DNA of 64,000 nt from Diorhabda sublineata (lineage: Eukaryota; Arthropoda; Insecta; Coleoptera; Chrysomelidae), in NCBI RefSeq assembly GCF_026230105.1, contig NC_079475.1:15206125-15270124 (forward strand), written 5' to 3'. This document shows positions 47,425 to 58,954 of the stretch, in pieces. The notes beneath the pieces were generated by a model. That model was not told where the DNA came from, did not search any database, and was given only the letters and a program-made list of their open reading frames with translations. Positions within the stretch are counted from its first letter, which is position 1; each line of letters starts with the position of its first letter. A program made the translations under genes and the position numbers.

Positions 47425-47670
47425 TCAAGGCTCAACTGGGCCGGACACCTAATGAGAAGAAAACCAAATAAAATGATCTAATGAATAAAGCAATGGATCC
47501 CATTGTGGCCAAGAAGAAGAAGCGGGCCGAGAAAGACTTGGAGAAACGAAATAGGGGAGGACACAAGAGCACCACTCAATATAGAAAACTGGAGAGCAAA
47601 ATGTCGGAACCGAAAAGAATGGAAAATAATCATAAAGGCAGCCAAAACAAACGAAAAACTATAAAGACAA
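47425..47670 (+). mobile_element. LINE 3' coding tail (reverse-transcriptase C terminus)
   Basis: SRLNWAGHLMRRKPNKMI (47427-47480) is followed, after a stop, by RSGPRKTWRNEIGEDTRAPL, then NWRAKCRNRKEW (47515-47630). The pattern RL-x-WAGHL-x-R, GRP-x-x-RW-x-D-x-x, W...A-x-DR-x-x-W is that of the extreme C terminus of RTE-like and related LINE polyproteins (often named craniofacial development protein 2-like in insect annotations). Truncated 5', as usual. Confidence 0.75.
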
Positions 47671-49564
47671 TAAAAATTAGAAAACTTAAAAAAAAAGGAT
47701 TTAAAGCAACAAAAGCGATAGCCATAATCCACATGTGATTGAAAGGCTCCATTTTGCAGTTGGTTTTTCGACAATAACTCACTACATTTTCGAGCTAGAA
47801 ACTTTTTTGAAAAAGCATTTTGTAGACTATTTCAAGTACTTCAACGCCATATCAATTAAAACTTGTCCGGTGTCATAAAGGGTGCCGCTCAAAGGGCTTA
47901 CATAAGCCACATTTTGTTCCAATTGCAACCTCTGAACTAATGTATCACTTTCAAGTTTTAGGATACATTGATTTAGAAAAGCTCAAAATTTTAGACATGA
48001 AAAACCCTACAATTAGTATCTGAAACATTTTCTGATAACATGAAAAGTTTACTCAAGAAAAATTCATTTTTTTAAAGATTACGGAAATGCAATGTTCCAT
48101 TTAATCAATTATTTTTTTAAATACCGGTCAAATCACATGGATCTTATCAATAATAAATGGACTACGATTACTTTCAATTAGAGTGGAAATGGCGAGGGTA
48201 TAATTATTACATGTATCCAAAAAAGAAAAAAGAAGAAAACTTATTTTTGTTATAAATCAGTCAACTTTCATGCAAAAGACTTTTGATAGTGGTCAGGTCC
48301 AGATTTTTCTACGTGGTTTATATGTTTATAGTATGGATTTCTTTTTCTTCTTGCAACAACAGATCAGCTGTTTATACTTAATAGATTCTTTATGGTTATG
48401 TTCCTATATAAACTTCTAGATCATTCAGCATATGTGAAGGTGAAGATTCCATACTCATTATGCTTTGCGTGAATATAATGATGAAAACTGCACTTCTCTC
48501 CAAGATCTCTAGATTTATATTAATAGTTATATAATTATGATGATAGAGTATAAATGTTTGTATATTTATTAAAAAAAAAAGATTTGATTCGACTTTTTCG
48601 GATAAACCTCAACAAAAAGTATAAATACTTCAACACCGACGCCAAAGTTTGGCGCTTTGCTTTAAGAATAATAGTCCATTAAAGAATAATAATTCTAATA
48701 TCACTAGGTATACTTACGGTACTCAAAAGATTCTCACGTGAAATTCACTTTATTGATTCACAATTATAACAAATATTATTTTATATACTAAAAAATACGC
48801 ACCCCAAAGAAGTTTCTGTATATAAATCCCTTACGATAAATCCATTTTACACTTTTCACGTCATTAAATTTCCATACAGTATTATAACGCAATATGCTCT
48901 CAAGGATTTCAAACTCTTATCCTTTTAGCTTGAGGTATCTCCATGTATGTAGACAAATCTGTCGTTTCAAATTATGTTCCCTTCGCCGACGTTTTTTCAA
49001 GACGTACTAGGGTGACTTAGTGACTTTCCAATAAAAAGTTATTTCTCAACATAATTTATTTTTATCTCAAAACACTTAATCCGATGAGTTTTTCAAATCA
49101 TCTAAAAAATAATATTTCGGAACATACGCTTTCGCCTTTTTTTACCATATCTTCATATGTCTGAAATCCCTTTTCACCATAATTGTTTAAAGTTTGAGGA
49201 TAGAAAGTAGTCAAAGCAAGCAGAATAAATGAATATGGTAAAGGATGAAATAAATTGTGACATATTTAGGCTGTTTCTGCAAAAATAACGAACGATGATT
49301 GCGAACGTTCGGCTTCACCGTTTTTCATATGGCCCCTTTTAAAAGTAGAAGACCATTCACAAATCATTCCATAGGACGGGGAAAACATTTTCATTTATGA
49401 GTATAAGAATATCTCTATTTCAGATTTATGTCATCATTATGACATCAGTAACATGATGTAGTGAGAATATTTTCAACCTCTAAAATCATACTTCATCAAA
49501 ATGTCTTCTAAGTTTCGAAGAATAATGAAACAAGAAAAATATCAATTATTTCATTTATTCAATA
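47671..49564. other. No gene recognised
   Basis: AT-rich intron-like DNA with no recognisable coding or paired repeats. Confidence 0.4.
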
Positions 49565-50430
49565 ATTTTGTCCTCATTATTTCTTCACAATTTTCAGTAG
49601 TAATAACTGGTAATAACCCAAGGACATTGATAAGGTTTCCAAAAAAAATTATAATAGATTCCAGAAGCTTGTTGCTTAGAAACAGACTGACGCCTATAAG
49701 CAACAACCTTGGCAAGTCTTGCTGACTACAGGGTTATATTCAATTCGATTTGTTACGAAACCATCGTTGTCAAGTTGTAAAGTTAGTCAAGCAAGCAGCA
49801 GCTTCCTCATCTCACCAAGCTAATTCTACCGCAGCTAGAATTTCCGTTACAGTCCTTCAGGGGTATTTTCATTCCATAAATTTATCATTTTCGTTATTTC
49901 TAAGGAACTTTATCGAACTTTGTTTCCTTTTACAGGGATTTGATTGCAGTTTTCGTCGTATAGAATCTCGGGAAGTTTGCGCTTTTTGAAATACTTTTGA
50001 ATGGGTCAATTATAACTTTCACTTCTTTATGATATTTTTCTTGTAATAAATTACTTGTTAGGCTCCACATGGTTTTGACTGTAGTTTCTCTAAACTCTGT
50101 AGACCAATACTTTTAAATCAACGCCAATGATTCTGCCGTCCTATTTCTATCTAATTGATACTTTCTAAAATTGCAAAAGTACATAAATGCTTTCCAAACA
50201 AATTCTATAATTTCATTCATATTTTATTCAATATCACAACCAAATTGTGACAATTCGGAATATTAAATATTTGAAACGACAAAATCTAAATAAATCAATA
50301 TGTATCCATGGAAACGTGATAAAGTAAAAAGAGCCCATGGGATCTGTTGTCAGTATAATGTTGTATTGATTGGTTGTCTTCAATCAGATCAATTGATTTC
50401 ATTAGATTTCTACTGGAACGAAAAATTTTC
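49565..50430 (-). mobile_element. ZMYM-like Crypton, internally deleted copy
   Basis: This region is the inverted counterpart of 56800-58005. Minus-strand coding is readable at 49960-49740: EITKMINLWNENTPEGL, stop, later AVELAW with a stop replacing the catalytic Arg, and DGFVTNRIEYNPVVSKTCQG, which is the DUF3504-type tyrosine-recombinase domain found in Crypton elements and in ZMYM/QRICH1 proteins. After CQG it jumps directly to the 3' terminal palindromic segment; the right-hand copy has about 490 bases more here. The 5' non-coding part at 50030-50430 also matches (TTGTATTGATTGGTTGTCTT against the right copy). Confidence 0.85.
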
Positions 50431-51879
50431 ATTATAATTGATGTATGAAATGAAAAATATGAATCATAAACAGAAGTTTCAATTTTGTTAGCACTTATTT
50501 TGCAAATACTGCATCGATTGTTGTGTTTGAGTTTGTTGTAGCTTCTCTTGAAGATACTAAATCGATGTTGTACGTTGCTTTAACAAATGTTGATTTATAG
50601 TAAGTTTAAGTGAAATTTTGTTTGGGAAAAATCTCATTTTATTTGGTTTAATCAATTTTTTTCTTATAATGCCCAAAATTTCTTTCGTTTCGGCACATCT
50701 ACAGCTATACAGGAATAAAATGCGAGAAACTCGAGTTGGCTACATGCTACCTGTGAAGAGATATCGCTGAATAGTTAAACAAGCCTTTCCAACGAATTTT
50801 GATAGAGAAAAAATACTTGTAGATAATAATTACCATTAAATTTATCCAAAACTCCGTTTGTAGAAATTATATAGGGTACAAATAGGTATACATTTTTTTT
50901 CTTGAAAATAAAACCAATAAATTTAATAATATCTGCACTTTTATAATTTTATATTATCAGTGAATGGAATTGAAACTATCATAGGAAAAATATATCTGCT
51001 CATATCTCGATTATACACGGCAATCTATGAATCTCTGAAATTGAGCTTATGGAACGGAATTCGACATTTCAAAGGGTACCTTCGTGGAATGAAAATGTCT
51101 CCAATTTCAACCAAATTGTGCACATGGGGGTTAAATGATATGGAGATCCGATGAAATTTGTCAGTTTTCAGAAAAAAAATACTGTTAGACGGACGGGCAT
51201 TTTCCGTACAGAATGCGCTTAGAAGATTATTTATGATTTATTACTGAGTTTAGAAAAGTTTTCTCCACGGAAATGAAAAGCTTTTTAGGACTGTGATAAA
51301 AAATCCTTAATTGATGAAATACTTTTTTTGATTTTCTTCCTTTGTAAACGGGAAACTCTTCAAAAGACATCTCGGCTGCTGGAATTGCAATGTGGGATTT
51401 TTAACCACTAAACATCAGCCCTTTTCCACTCAACAAGGTATAATTTCATCAAACTTCTCTTACTGTTTTTAATTCATTATCTTTATCACCATAGCAAATA
51501 AGGTTTTTCAGACTTCTGCGCTATCTATCATTTTATGAACAATATTTTTTGATGACAGTAATTTCTCGATTTTTATATGGCTGCTCTACGTTCCTCCTAC
51601 TAACATCCAATATTTCGATTTTATTTTCTTTTACAATCGTGTTTATATTGGTACCGGAATGAACATTAGAAAATTATCTGCACAAAAGACTAAAGTTAAT
51701 ATAAGCAAACATTGAAAGTCGAGTCAACGACGTAAAGACAACTCAAAGAACATTTGGTTATAAGATAAGACGAATAATTCAGTCATGTATGCGTGGTTTT
51801 TAGATCAATTTCTTTCGAGAGGTATTGATCACAGAAACGGCAAAAGCATAGCGCTACTATAAAGCAAATCAGCTCATCT
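50431..51879. other. No gene recognised
   Basis: AT-rich, with an unassigned plus frame 50960-51154. Confidence 0.4.
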
Positions 51880-52270
51880 TGGTATTTAGGAAATGAAATC
51901 TACATCGGAAGAGACAACCAGAGCTGAGATACAACGAAGAATTAAGTTTGCATGGGGAAACTTATACATAACTTCCTATCAAATATCCCAATATGCCTTA
52001 CTTACGAAGCAAACCAATATTACAAAACATTCTGTGAAGAAAATACGCACGCTGTTGTTTTCTATCAGAGACTGCGATTAAAGTCAAATATTACTTATGC
52101 AATTGATCGAATTAGAAAAGATAAAATGGAACTGTGCTGGCCAATTAGCTAGGTTTGCGGATGGATGTTGGGCAAAAGATGTGGAGTGGAAACCTCGTCA
52201 AAAAGCAAACCGTAGTAGGAAACGTCCAACGATGTTAGAAGAATGCATTTATGTCCAGAAGTGAACTCAG
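51880..52270 (+). mobile_element. RTE-like LINE, 3' coding fragment
   Basis: TRAEIQRRIKFAWGNL at 51915-51962 matches the RRI-x-LAWAAFG block after the polymerase core of RTE-type reverse transcriptases. Later frames give IKWNCAGQLARFADGCWAK (52110-52180) and VEWKPRQKANRSRKRPT, the W-AGH-x-AR-x-x-D-x-RW and EWRPR-x-x-x-RS-x-GRPP blocks. The segment between (CLKTKVF, TYGAETW) is reduced to traces. Frameshifts and a stop are present. Confidence 0.85.
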
Positions 52271-52745
52271 ATGTGTTGAATGTTGTTGATGATGATGAAA
52301 AATGTATCAAGATATACACTAAAATTGTTTATAAAAATGATAATTGGTCAATATTATGTTGGTTTGTTCGAATTGTAAAAAAAATCCCCTGCGTTCAATA
52401 AAAGAAATTTTATCTTGGCAATACGTTTTCCGAATACCTTTTTTTTCAAACTCAATAAATGACTAAATGAGAAGTGATTCCAGGCAAATAAAGATGTAAG
52501 TGACATAATATGCTTATTTTGATTGAGTATGTAGAGTTAGAAGGAGATTGAATGAAATATTTTTTCTTACAATAAATTCACATTTCCTTCTACTAATATA
52601 ATTTTACCCTGCTATTCAAATTTTGCCTTCAACAATCTACAAGTAGGATAACTTCATGCAATTTGGTTACAATTGAGTGGGAAACTGTGTAATTCGATTA
52701 ACACAAAAAACATATTAAATTCTGACGTTTGCTCTTTTTTCTTAG
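52271..52745. other. Intron sequence before exon C
   Basis: LINE tail flank then AT-rich DNA, ending in the acceptor TTTGCTCTTTTTTCTTAG (52728-52745). Confidence 0.5.
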
Positions 52746-52953
52746 TCGACGTCGTCCTCAGAGCATCAACTCGGACGAGGGCAGCATCATCGGTGGTAGT
52801 AGCAGTCGTCCATCGTCTTACACTACCGGAAGCTTTAGATCGGCGGGAAGTGGTTGCGCTAAACTGAAGAGGCACAACGCTTGTAGACAAAAGGTCCGTG
52901 ATCCACAGTTACTCGTCGAAAACAGAATTTCAGGGAGCGACAACGAGAGAACG
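52746..52953 (+). CDS. Host gene exon C
   Basis: 208 bases between a strong acceptor (pyrimidine tract and TTAG at 52745) and consensus donor GTGAGT at 52954. With one leading base completing the Tyr codon begun in exon B, it encodes 69 codons: RRRPQSINSDEGSIIGGSSS, SSYTTGSFRSAGSGC, AKLKRHNACRQKVRD and ends SGSDNERT in phase 0. The GC content is much higher than in the flanking introns. The peptide is Ser/Gly-rich with an R-x-x-S site (RRRPQS) like those in exon A. I do not recognise it. No continuation exon was found before 64000. The antisense frame 52654-52890 is a shadow. Confidence 0.8.
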
Positions 52954-53295
52954 GTGAGTTTTTTAATTTCACAACAAAAACATGATTTTTTATTGGTGAT
53001 TTAATTATTTAAGTATTTACCAGTATAACTGCTACTTTGTATCAATTTTGTTCAACCTACCAAGTATAAATAGTATAAACCAGTAACAAAGTTAACATGA
53101 CGCAGTGATATAAAACATAAAGCTTAATATAATTAACAATTACGGTTCGAAATTATTATCACTAAAAGTGTAAATCTGTCTATCAGATCATTAGGTTTGA
53201 ATTGTTTCAGTCGTCGCACCTCGTATACGTTATTAAATTAATGGTTTTCTAGAATATTAGGGTGTTCACTTATTCACTTATACACTATATTTTTC

Positions 53296-53659
53296 ACTGT
53301 AACGTTTTATTTCTTGTTTGATTGAATGCATTTGTAGGTCTGTTTCTATTGATGATGATGTAACGTATCAGCGGGCGTAAAACTTTGTTTTGGAAGCGTT
53401 GTAAAATACTAATATTGGAATTGCTCGCAGTTGTAGCTCTACATACTAGCAACTTGTTTTCAATAGTTAATTTTGAGTTCTATTAATCATCCTCTCATAG
53501 TTATGGAGAACTGTGTGCAATTCCAATATTAGTATTTCACAACGCTTCCAAAACAAAGATTTACGATCTATATCAACGCCCCCTGGTACGTTACATCATC
53601 ATCAATAGAAAAAGACCCACAAATGCATTCTACCAAAGAAGAAATAAACAAATTACAGT
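53296..53659. mobile_element. MITE with about 130-bp inverted arms
   Basis: The left arm 53296-53424 starts ACTGTAACGTTTTATTTCTT and contains GAATGCATTTGTAGGTCT, TATTGATGATGATGTAACGT and GGAAGCGTTGTAAAATACTA. The right arm 53517-53659 is its inverted copy with few changes (for example GGAAGCGTTGTGAAATACTA on the minus strand). The 92-base centre is non-coding. Total 364 bp. No certain target duplication. Confidence 0.92.
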
Positions 53660-54775
53660 AGAGTGACGTGCTGATTATGCTAAAAAAATATACTTTTCAG
53701 TTATAATTATTATTATTTGGTTGAATTTCTATAGGCACCAAAACTCTCATTTCCTTAATTATGAGATAACATTTTATTAGCGCACAACAAATATTTCAAT
53801 GATTACATGATTAAAACATCTTATTTATTAGTATTTTATGATACCTAGGTCACATCTGCAGTTCGCGGTAACCATCCAAAAGCATTAAGTATATCTAATT
53901 TCTATCTATTTAATTTAAGTTTTAAATTGATTTGCAACTTTGTGAAGTCGTCCTATCTATCTTATTATTTTTTTTATAACTCAATAATAACTTAACATCA
54001 GTTGAACTAAACACAAAGAGGAAAAAACAAAGACAGAGCACAATTGATTCAGAAAAACAAAGTCGAATCATTTCGCTATTTAGGCAGCATAATAAGTACT
54101 GAAAAAAAAACTAGAATGATACCAAAAGAAGAGTAGGTCTGACGTAAAACGCTTGCAAGTCATTGTTTAAAATATGATCTTCAATGAGTATTTCGAGAAC
54201 AACAAAATTGTTTTAGACCAATGTAAAATCTTTTACGGCGCCGGTACTTAGGAATATAATAGAAAGAAGAAAACTCAAACGTACTACATCAGATGTCTAT
54301 GAGTTATCTGCAAAATTTTTGGTCAAGCAGGATAGGTGACGAGCACCTTTGGACCGTAGCTGAAGAAAAGAAATAATAGATGGATATGTCGTACACAATG
54401 GAAACCAGCAATAAACATAACTAAACAAGCATTTAATAATGAAAAAGAAAATAGGAACACTTGTAAGAACATCGAGAAAAATATCGAGAAATAATTGCAA
54501 TAGATAAACTTATTCTTATAAACCTTTTAAGTAATCGCTGCTATTGATCGTATTTGAGCAGGATTTAAGTATGACAAGTACTCGTATGTCCCAATAAAGG
54601 AAAATATTAGGCTGTCTGGTGGCAATTTTAGGCTCCAGCCAGCTTATATTAAAGAAAGGTGTCGGTTACAAAAAATTATACATCAAAATACTTTACTTTG
54701 AGATTTGAATATGGTATAAAGTATAATATTATAAAAAACTTGGCCAGGTTGGTTTCCCAAAAAAAACGATAACCT
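53660..54775. other. Mostly unassigned; LINE trace at 54055-54115
   Basis: At about 54058 the plus strand reads KVESFRYLGSIISTEKK, the F-x-YLGS-x-I block of RTE/R1-type reverse transcriptases, but the flanking sequence does not continue the match clearly. The remainder is AT-rich. Confidence 0.5.
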
Positions 54776-56753
54776 AAGTTGGCGGAGACAAATTAATTTT
54801 GTTCTATTTTTTTGCTAAATTGTTCTTGATGGTTCGGTCAAATTCGATGTTTGTTCGAAATTCATTTTTGTTATAAATTATTAACAAAATTTTGGCCTCA
54901 ACCCAGTTCTTGAGGTAATCAATTATGATTTTTTTTTATTATTCTACTCAATCTCAGTCAGTTATCGTTTATTCGCTCAAAAAATGTGTTTATTGGATCG
55001 TTTTGTTCTTAATAAATAATTTTTCAATTCCCTAACATCATCATGTTTCAGTTATCATTTCTGCGCATACGCGCTTATACAAGATTACGCGGTTCATTTG
55101 AATCTTGTTCATAACAATCAACATGAATAATAATGTATTAAACATGATAATAATCATTCAACAAAAGACTAGGATTCTGTATGTAAGCTGTTCTAAAGAT
55201 TGAGCTCCGAAAATTGTTCGTTCGGGAAAATTTTTTCTAAAAAAAAAACAATTCACTAGTCAAAATTTTTTTTATGTATGGTTGAGGTTGTAATACGAAC
55301 AATTGTTACTGTTAAAATTATTTCTTTTCTACAAATGATTATTAATTATAGGATTAATTGGATACAAAGATTACACTGTCCAGTTAATGTTCTCATTTCG
55401 TTTTCTACTTTTATCGGATAGATTTTCCGCTTTGATTTTGCTATTGACACAGACTTTCGAAGGTGTATAAGCCAAATAAACTCAAAATTCAGATTCAGCA
55501 AATCAAACTACATGAAAATCATATATTGGCTCCATAAAATGTTTTACATCATCAAAAATGCAATACTCTTAATATTTATCTAGATTTTAAACGTTTAATG
55601 ATCAAAATAAGCTTTATACTTATATTCGGCGGATCAAATGCATATTAATCATATTTGGTTGAGTTCCAAAACAATTTTTTATATTACCATAACAGCTGAA
55701 TGCCTTTATTTTTCGGTTTTTTTAAGTTTTCTTGAAATTTTAAGAGTATACAGGTCAAACTGACTTCGGATTCGGATTCAGCGGGTTAAAATACAAAGAC
55801 ATCGAAATGTCCGGTCAAATGTACGGAGCACTTTCATTTTTTTTTTGTGTGCCGGTGTGATTATTATTTGTGTTGATTGATATAAATAATATTCAAATGA
55901 ACCGCGTAATCTTGTATAAGCGCGTATGCGCAGAAATGGTAATTGAAACAGGTTGATGAGAGGGAATTGAAAAAAATTGATTATTAAGAATAAAACGATC
56001 CAATAAACACATTTATTGAGCGAATAAACGATAACTGACTGAGATTGAGTAGAATAATAAAAAAAACTCACAAATGACTATCTTAACCCTTCAGCAGGCG
56101 CGTCGCTGTACAAAGTTTTCGTCTTTTTGAATGGTTTGTCCTTATTGTTTAAGGGATAACGTTCTAAGGGGGTTCTATTTTTAGCTTCAACCCAACCATA
56201 CCTAAAACAGGTATAATTGGCTGGCCCTTCTGATGCTTTCAGTTATAAATTTTCTTCCAAATAGTAGGAATCTTCTCAATGTATTTTACAAATTTTTAGA
56301 AAAAGAAAAGTAAATCGTAGCCAATCAGGAATAGACAAATACAAAGTTTTATTTATTTTTCATATGTATATTAGCTATATAGAATTTTTATTTTCTATTT
56401 CAGGTCTTATATTGTACATTTAGATGATTTGACTAAACAAAATATTGGTTTGAAAATAAATGTAATTTTATAACGAAAACTAGTTCTTATTTATTTTCCC
56501 TTTATTTATAAGTACATTTATTAACATTTGATACCTTGTTATGAGATACAATATTGAAATTGTCATTAAAAAATAAATTACAGCTATTACAAAAAGAATA
56601 ATCAACGTCAATCAAGTTCAAAATTTTTGATAATAATCTAAAAAAAATGAATTTCGAACAAACATCAAATTTGATCGAACAATCAAGAACAGACAACGAA
56701 CAAACCATTTAGCAAAAAAGAGTAAAAAAAAATTATTAGTCCGCGCCAACTTA
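54776..56753. mobile_element. Foldback element, about 2 kb, with long inverted arms
   Basis: Outer ends: AAGTTGGCGGAGAC at 54776 and minus-strand AAGTTGGCGCGGAC at 56753. The inverted match continues through TTCTTGAT(G/T)GTTCG, CTCAATCTCAGTCAGTTATC, TTTATTGGATCGTTTT and CGCGCTTATACAAGATTACG, that is left arm 54776-55150 and right arm 55845-56753. The right arm holds about 550 bases (56065-56620) with no partner on the left. The centre (55450-55840) has three diverged units of about 130-140 bases, each with a version of TTCAGATTCAGC(A/G). No coding sequence was found. Confidence 0.85.
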
Positions 56754-56799
56754 AGGGAGCTCAAAGAACTCACAAAATCTTCAGTACGGTTACTTTATA

Positions 56800-58005
56800 T
56801 GAAAATGTTTTGCTTCAGTATAAATCCAATGGAATCAATCAAATTGAAGTCTGATTGAAGATAACCAATCAGTACAACATTGTTTACAGTAAAAAATTTG
56901 TAATTTGTAAGGAAAGCATTTATAGACTTTTGAAATGATAGAAAATATCAATTAGTTGGATTGGCCTGTGACCATGAGAAAAAAATTTGGTATAGAGAAA
57001 CTACGGTTAAAACTATATGGAATCCGACAGGTTATCTGTTACAAGAAAAAAAATATAGAGATTAATCTTATTATTTTCCTATTCAAAAGTGTTTTATTTA
57101 TATAAGTACGAGCTGTCCGCGATTCTATACGACGAAAACTGCAATCATATCCCTCTATAAGGAAACATAGTTTGACAGCACTAAGCTCCATAGAAATAAC
57201 GAAAATGATAAATTTATGGAATAAAAATACCCCTGAAGAGTTGCAATGGAAACTCTATCACATAGCCGCTGTTGAATTAGCGTGGCGAAGTGGAGGAGCT
57301 GCTGCTTGCTTGATTGACTCGAATCAATCAAACAACGATGGCTCTATAACAAATCGACTAAATATAACCCTGTATTCAGCAAAACTTACCAAAGTGGCTC
57401 AAGAATGTGTACTGTAAAAAAATTTGTTCATTGAAAACGACAGCAACGTTTATCCTGTCTAATTATTTGAAAAATCGTCAATGGAAATTCAAAAATGATC
57501 ACTGGTATGATGATATGTCCATTGGAAGAAATACGACTGAAAATTGTAAAAAATCGTCTGCCGAAGCTATTGGCTTGAATACCAACGAAAAAAAGTTTAA
57601 TCACTCCAATTGATCGACGAGGTTAGTCGATTGTCCAAAAGTGGTGTACAAAAGCAAAAGTATATAAAAACTAATAGATTTAATTATTAACAGAATGCGT
57701 GACGAAAATACATCAGTTATAGAAACTAGTACATTTGGATCTTCATTTAACTTTTCTAGTTGTTCTTTCGTTAATTACACCTTTAAATAAATTGATTTCG
57801 CTCTGTATTTTTTCTATAATTAACAAAAAATTTTATCCTAATAACCCTCGGGCATTGATAAATGCTCAAAAATTTTATAACAACTTTCTCAAGCTTATTG
57901 CTTATAGGCGTTGGTCTGGTCCCAAGAAAGAAACTTTTGAAATCTTTTAGGAATTTTTTTTATCGATGTCATTGGTTTATTACTACTGATTACAAATAAG
58001 ACTTG
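56800..58005 (+). pseudogene. ZMYM-like Crypton recombinase, decayed
   Basis: Plus strand: VRAVRDSIRRKLQSYPS near 57110, then EITKMINLWNKNTPEELQWK (57186-57245), HIAAVELAWRSGGAAACLI (57258-57315; the Arg after AW is the first catalytic residue and is kept), LNITLYSAKLTKVAQ, then HWYDDMSIGRNTTENCKKSS and AEAIGLNTNEKKFNHSN followed by TGA at 57613. In the family this is HSNR-(A/S)TAV, the HxxR box; a C-to-T change (CGA to TGA) replaces the second catalytic Arg. Then RLSKSGVQKQKYIK in another frame and a tail MRDENTSVIETSTFGSSFNF. The catalytic Tyr segment (GHSNANSIKPYL) is deleted. The 3' end is a long imperfect palindrome (57826-57990). Non-coding 5' sequence from 56800 matches the inverted copy at 49565-50430. 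Confidence 0.87.
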
Positions 58006-58954
58006 TGAGTGATTCAAGGCATTCTGACAGGAAAAGATTAATCCTTTGTTATTTTGTTAATGTTAATGTATAAAATTATTCTCTTAAATTTAATAACGGC
58101 ATCCGGCAAGGGAGCATAACTCAGGAAATAAAACCTTCGTGATTTTTCTGGTACTCGGTTCTTCTTTATGGCAAATTTTTGTATAGAATTTTTCTTTGTT
58201 TGATGTCTGCATAGCAGAAAAAACCTGTTTATTCTTCTAATCCGTAACAACAGTTTTTGCAATCTCTGTTATCCAACTGAATTCTTGCTGGATCAACGTC
58301 TAACTAGCACTGATCAGCACATATTGAAACTTCCGTAGAAGATACTGTCTTTGCTCGTAGTCGCCTATAAAGTCGCTCTTATTCTAGCTCGACATTTATT
58401 TTCACTGCTTATAGCAGAATACGAGGTATTTATATATGTATAACAAGAAGGACTATTCTAAATTATTGATGAGAAAAACTTAGTAATAGTTTTACAGCTT
58501 AAAAAAAATTCAAAAATATTACATGAAACTACCGCACTTAATGACAAGTGCAATGAAAATTCTCCGTATTAAAATTAAAAATTTATCAAATTATGATACT
58601 TTCCATGAAACTATTGATCGCTGTTTTGGTTGAAAATTTATTTAGTTTTTATTTTTTCGACACCCCTCATAATAGTCGTAAATGTTTTTGTAGCTTCTGG
58701 ATATATTTTCAGGAATTCGTTTTGAGCTTACGTCACTTCCAAATCGTTAGCCTAAGAAATGGGAACATGTGTATAGTTCACTGAACACCCCATTTGAAAA
58801 TCTCGATTGAATTTGTAACATTTTTTTTCAATTTCGCGAATCTACAGTAGCATTTCTACCGCTGAGAGTGTATAGGATCATTCATTATTCTTCTCATCTA
58901 ATCTACCACATATCTTTAAGTTTTTGCGAAGTTCGAGTATATCCACATTTGGCA
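58006..58954. other. No gene recognised
   Basis: AT-rich, short unassigned frames only. Confidence 0.4.

Noticed and set aside
47478..47774. Minus-strand Phe-rich frame
   Set aside because: It is the antisense of a Lys-rich LINE tail on the plus strand.
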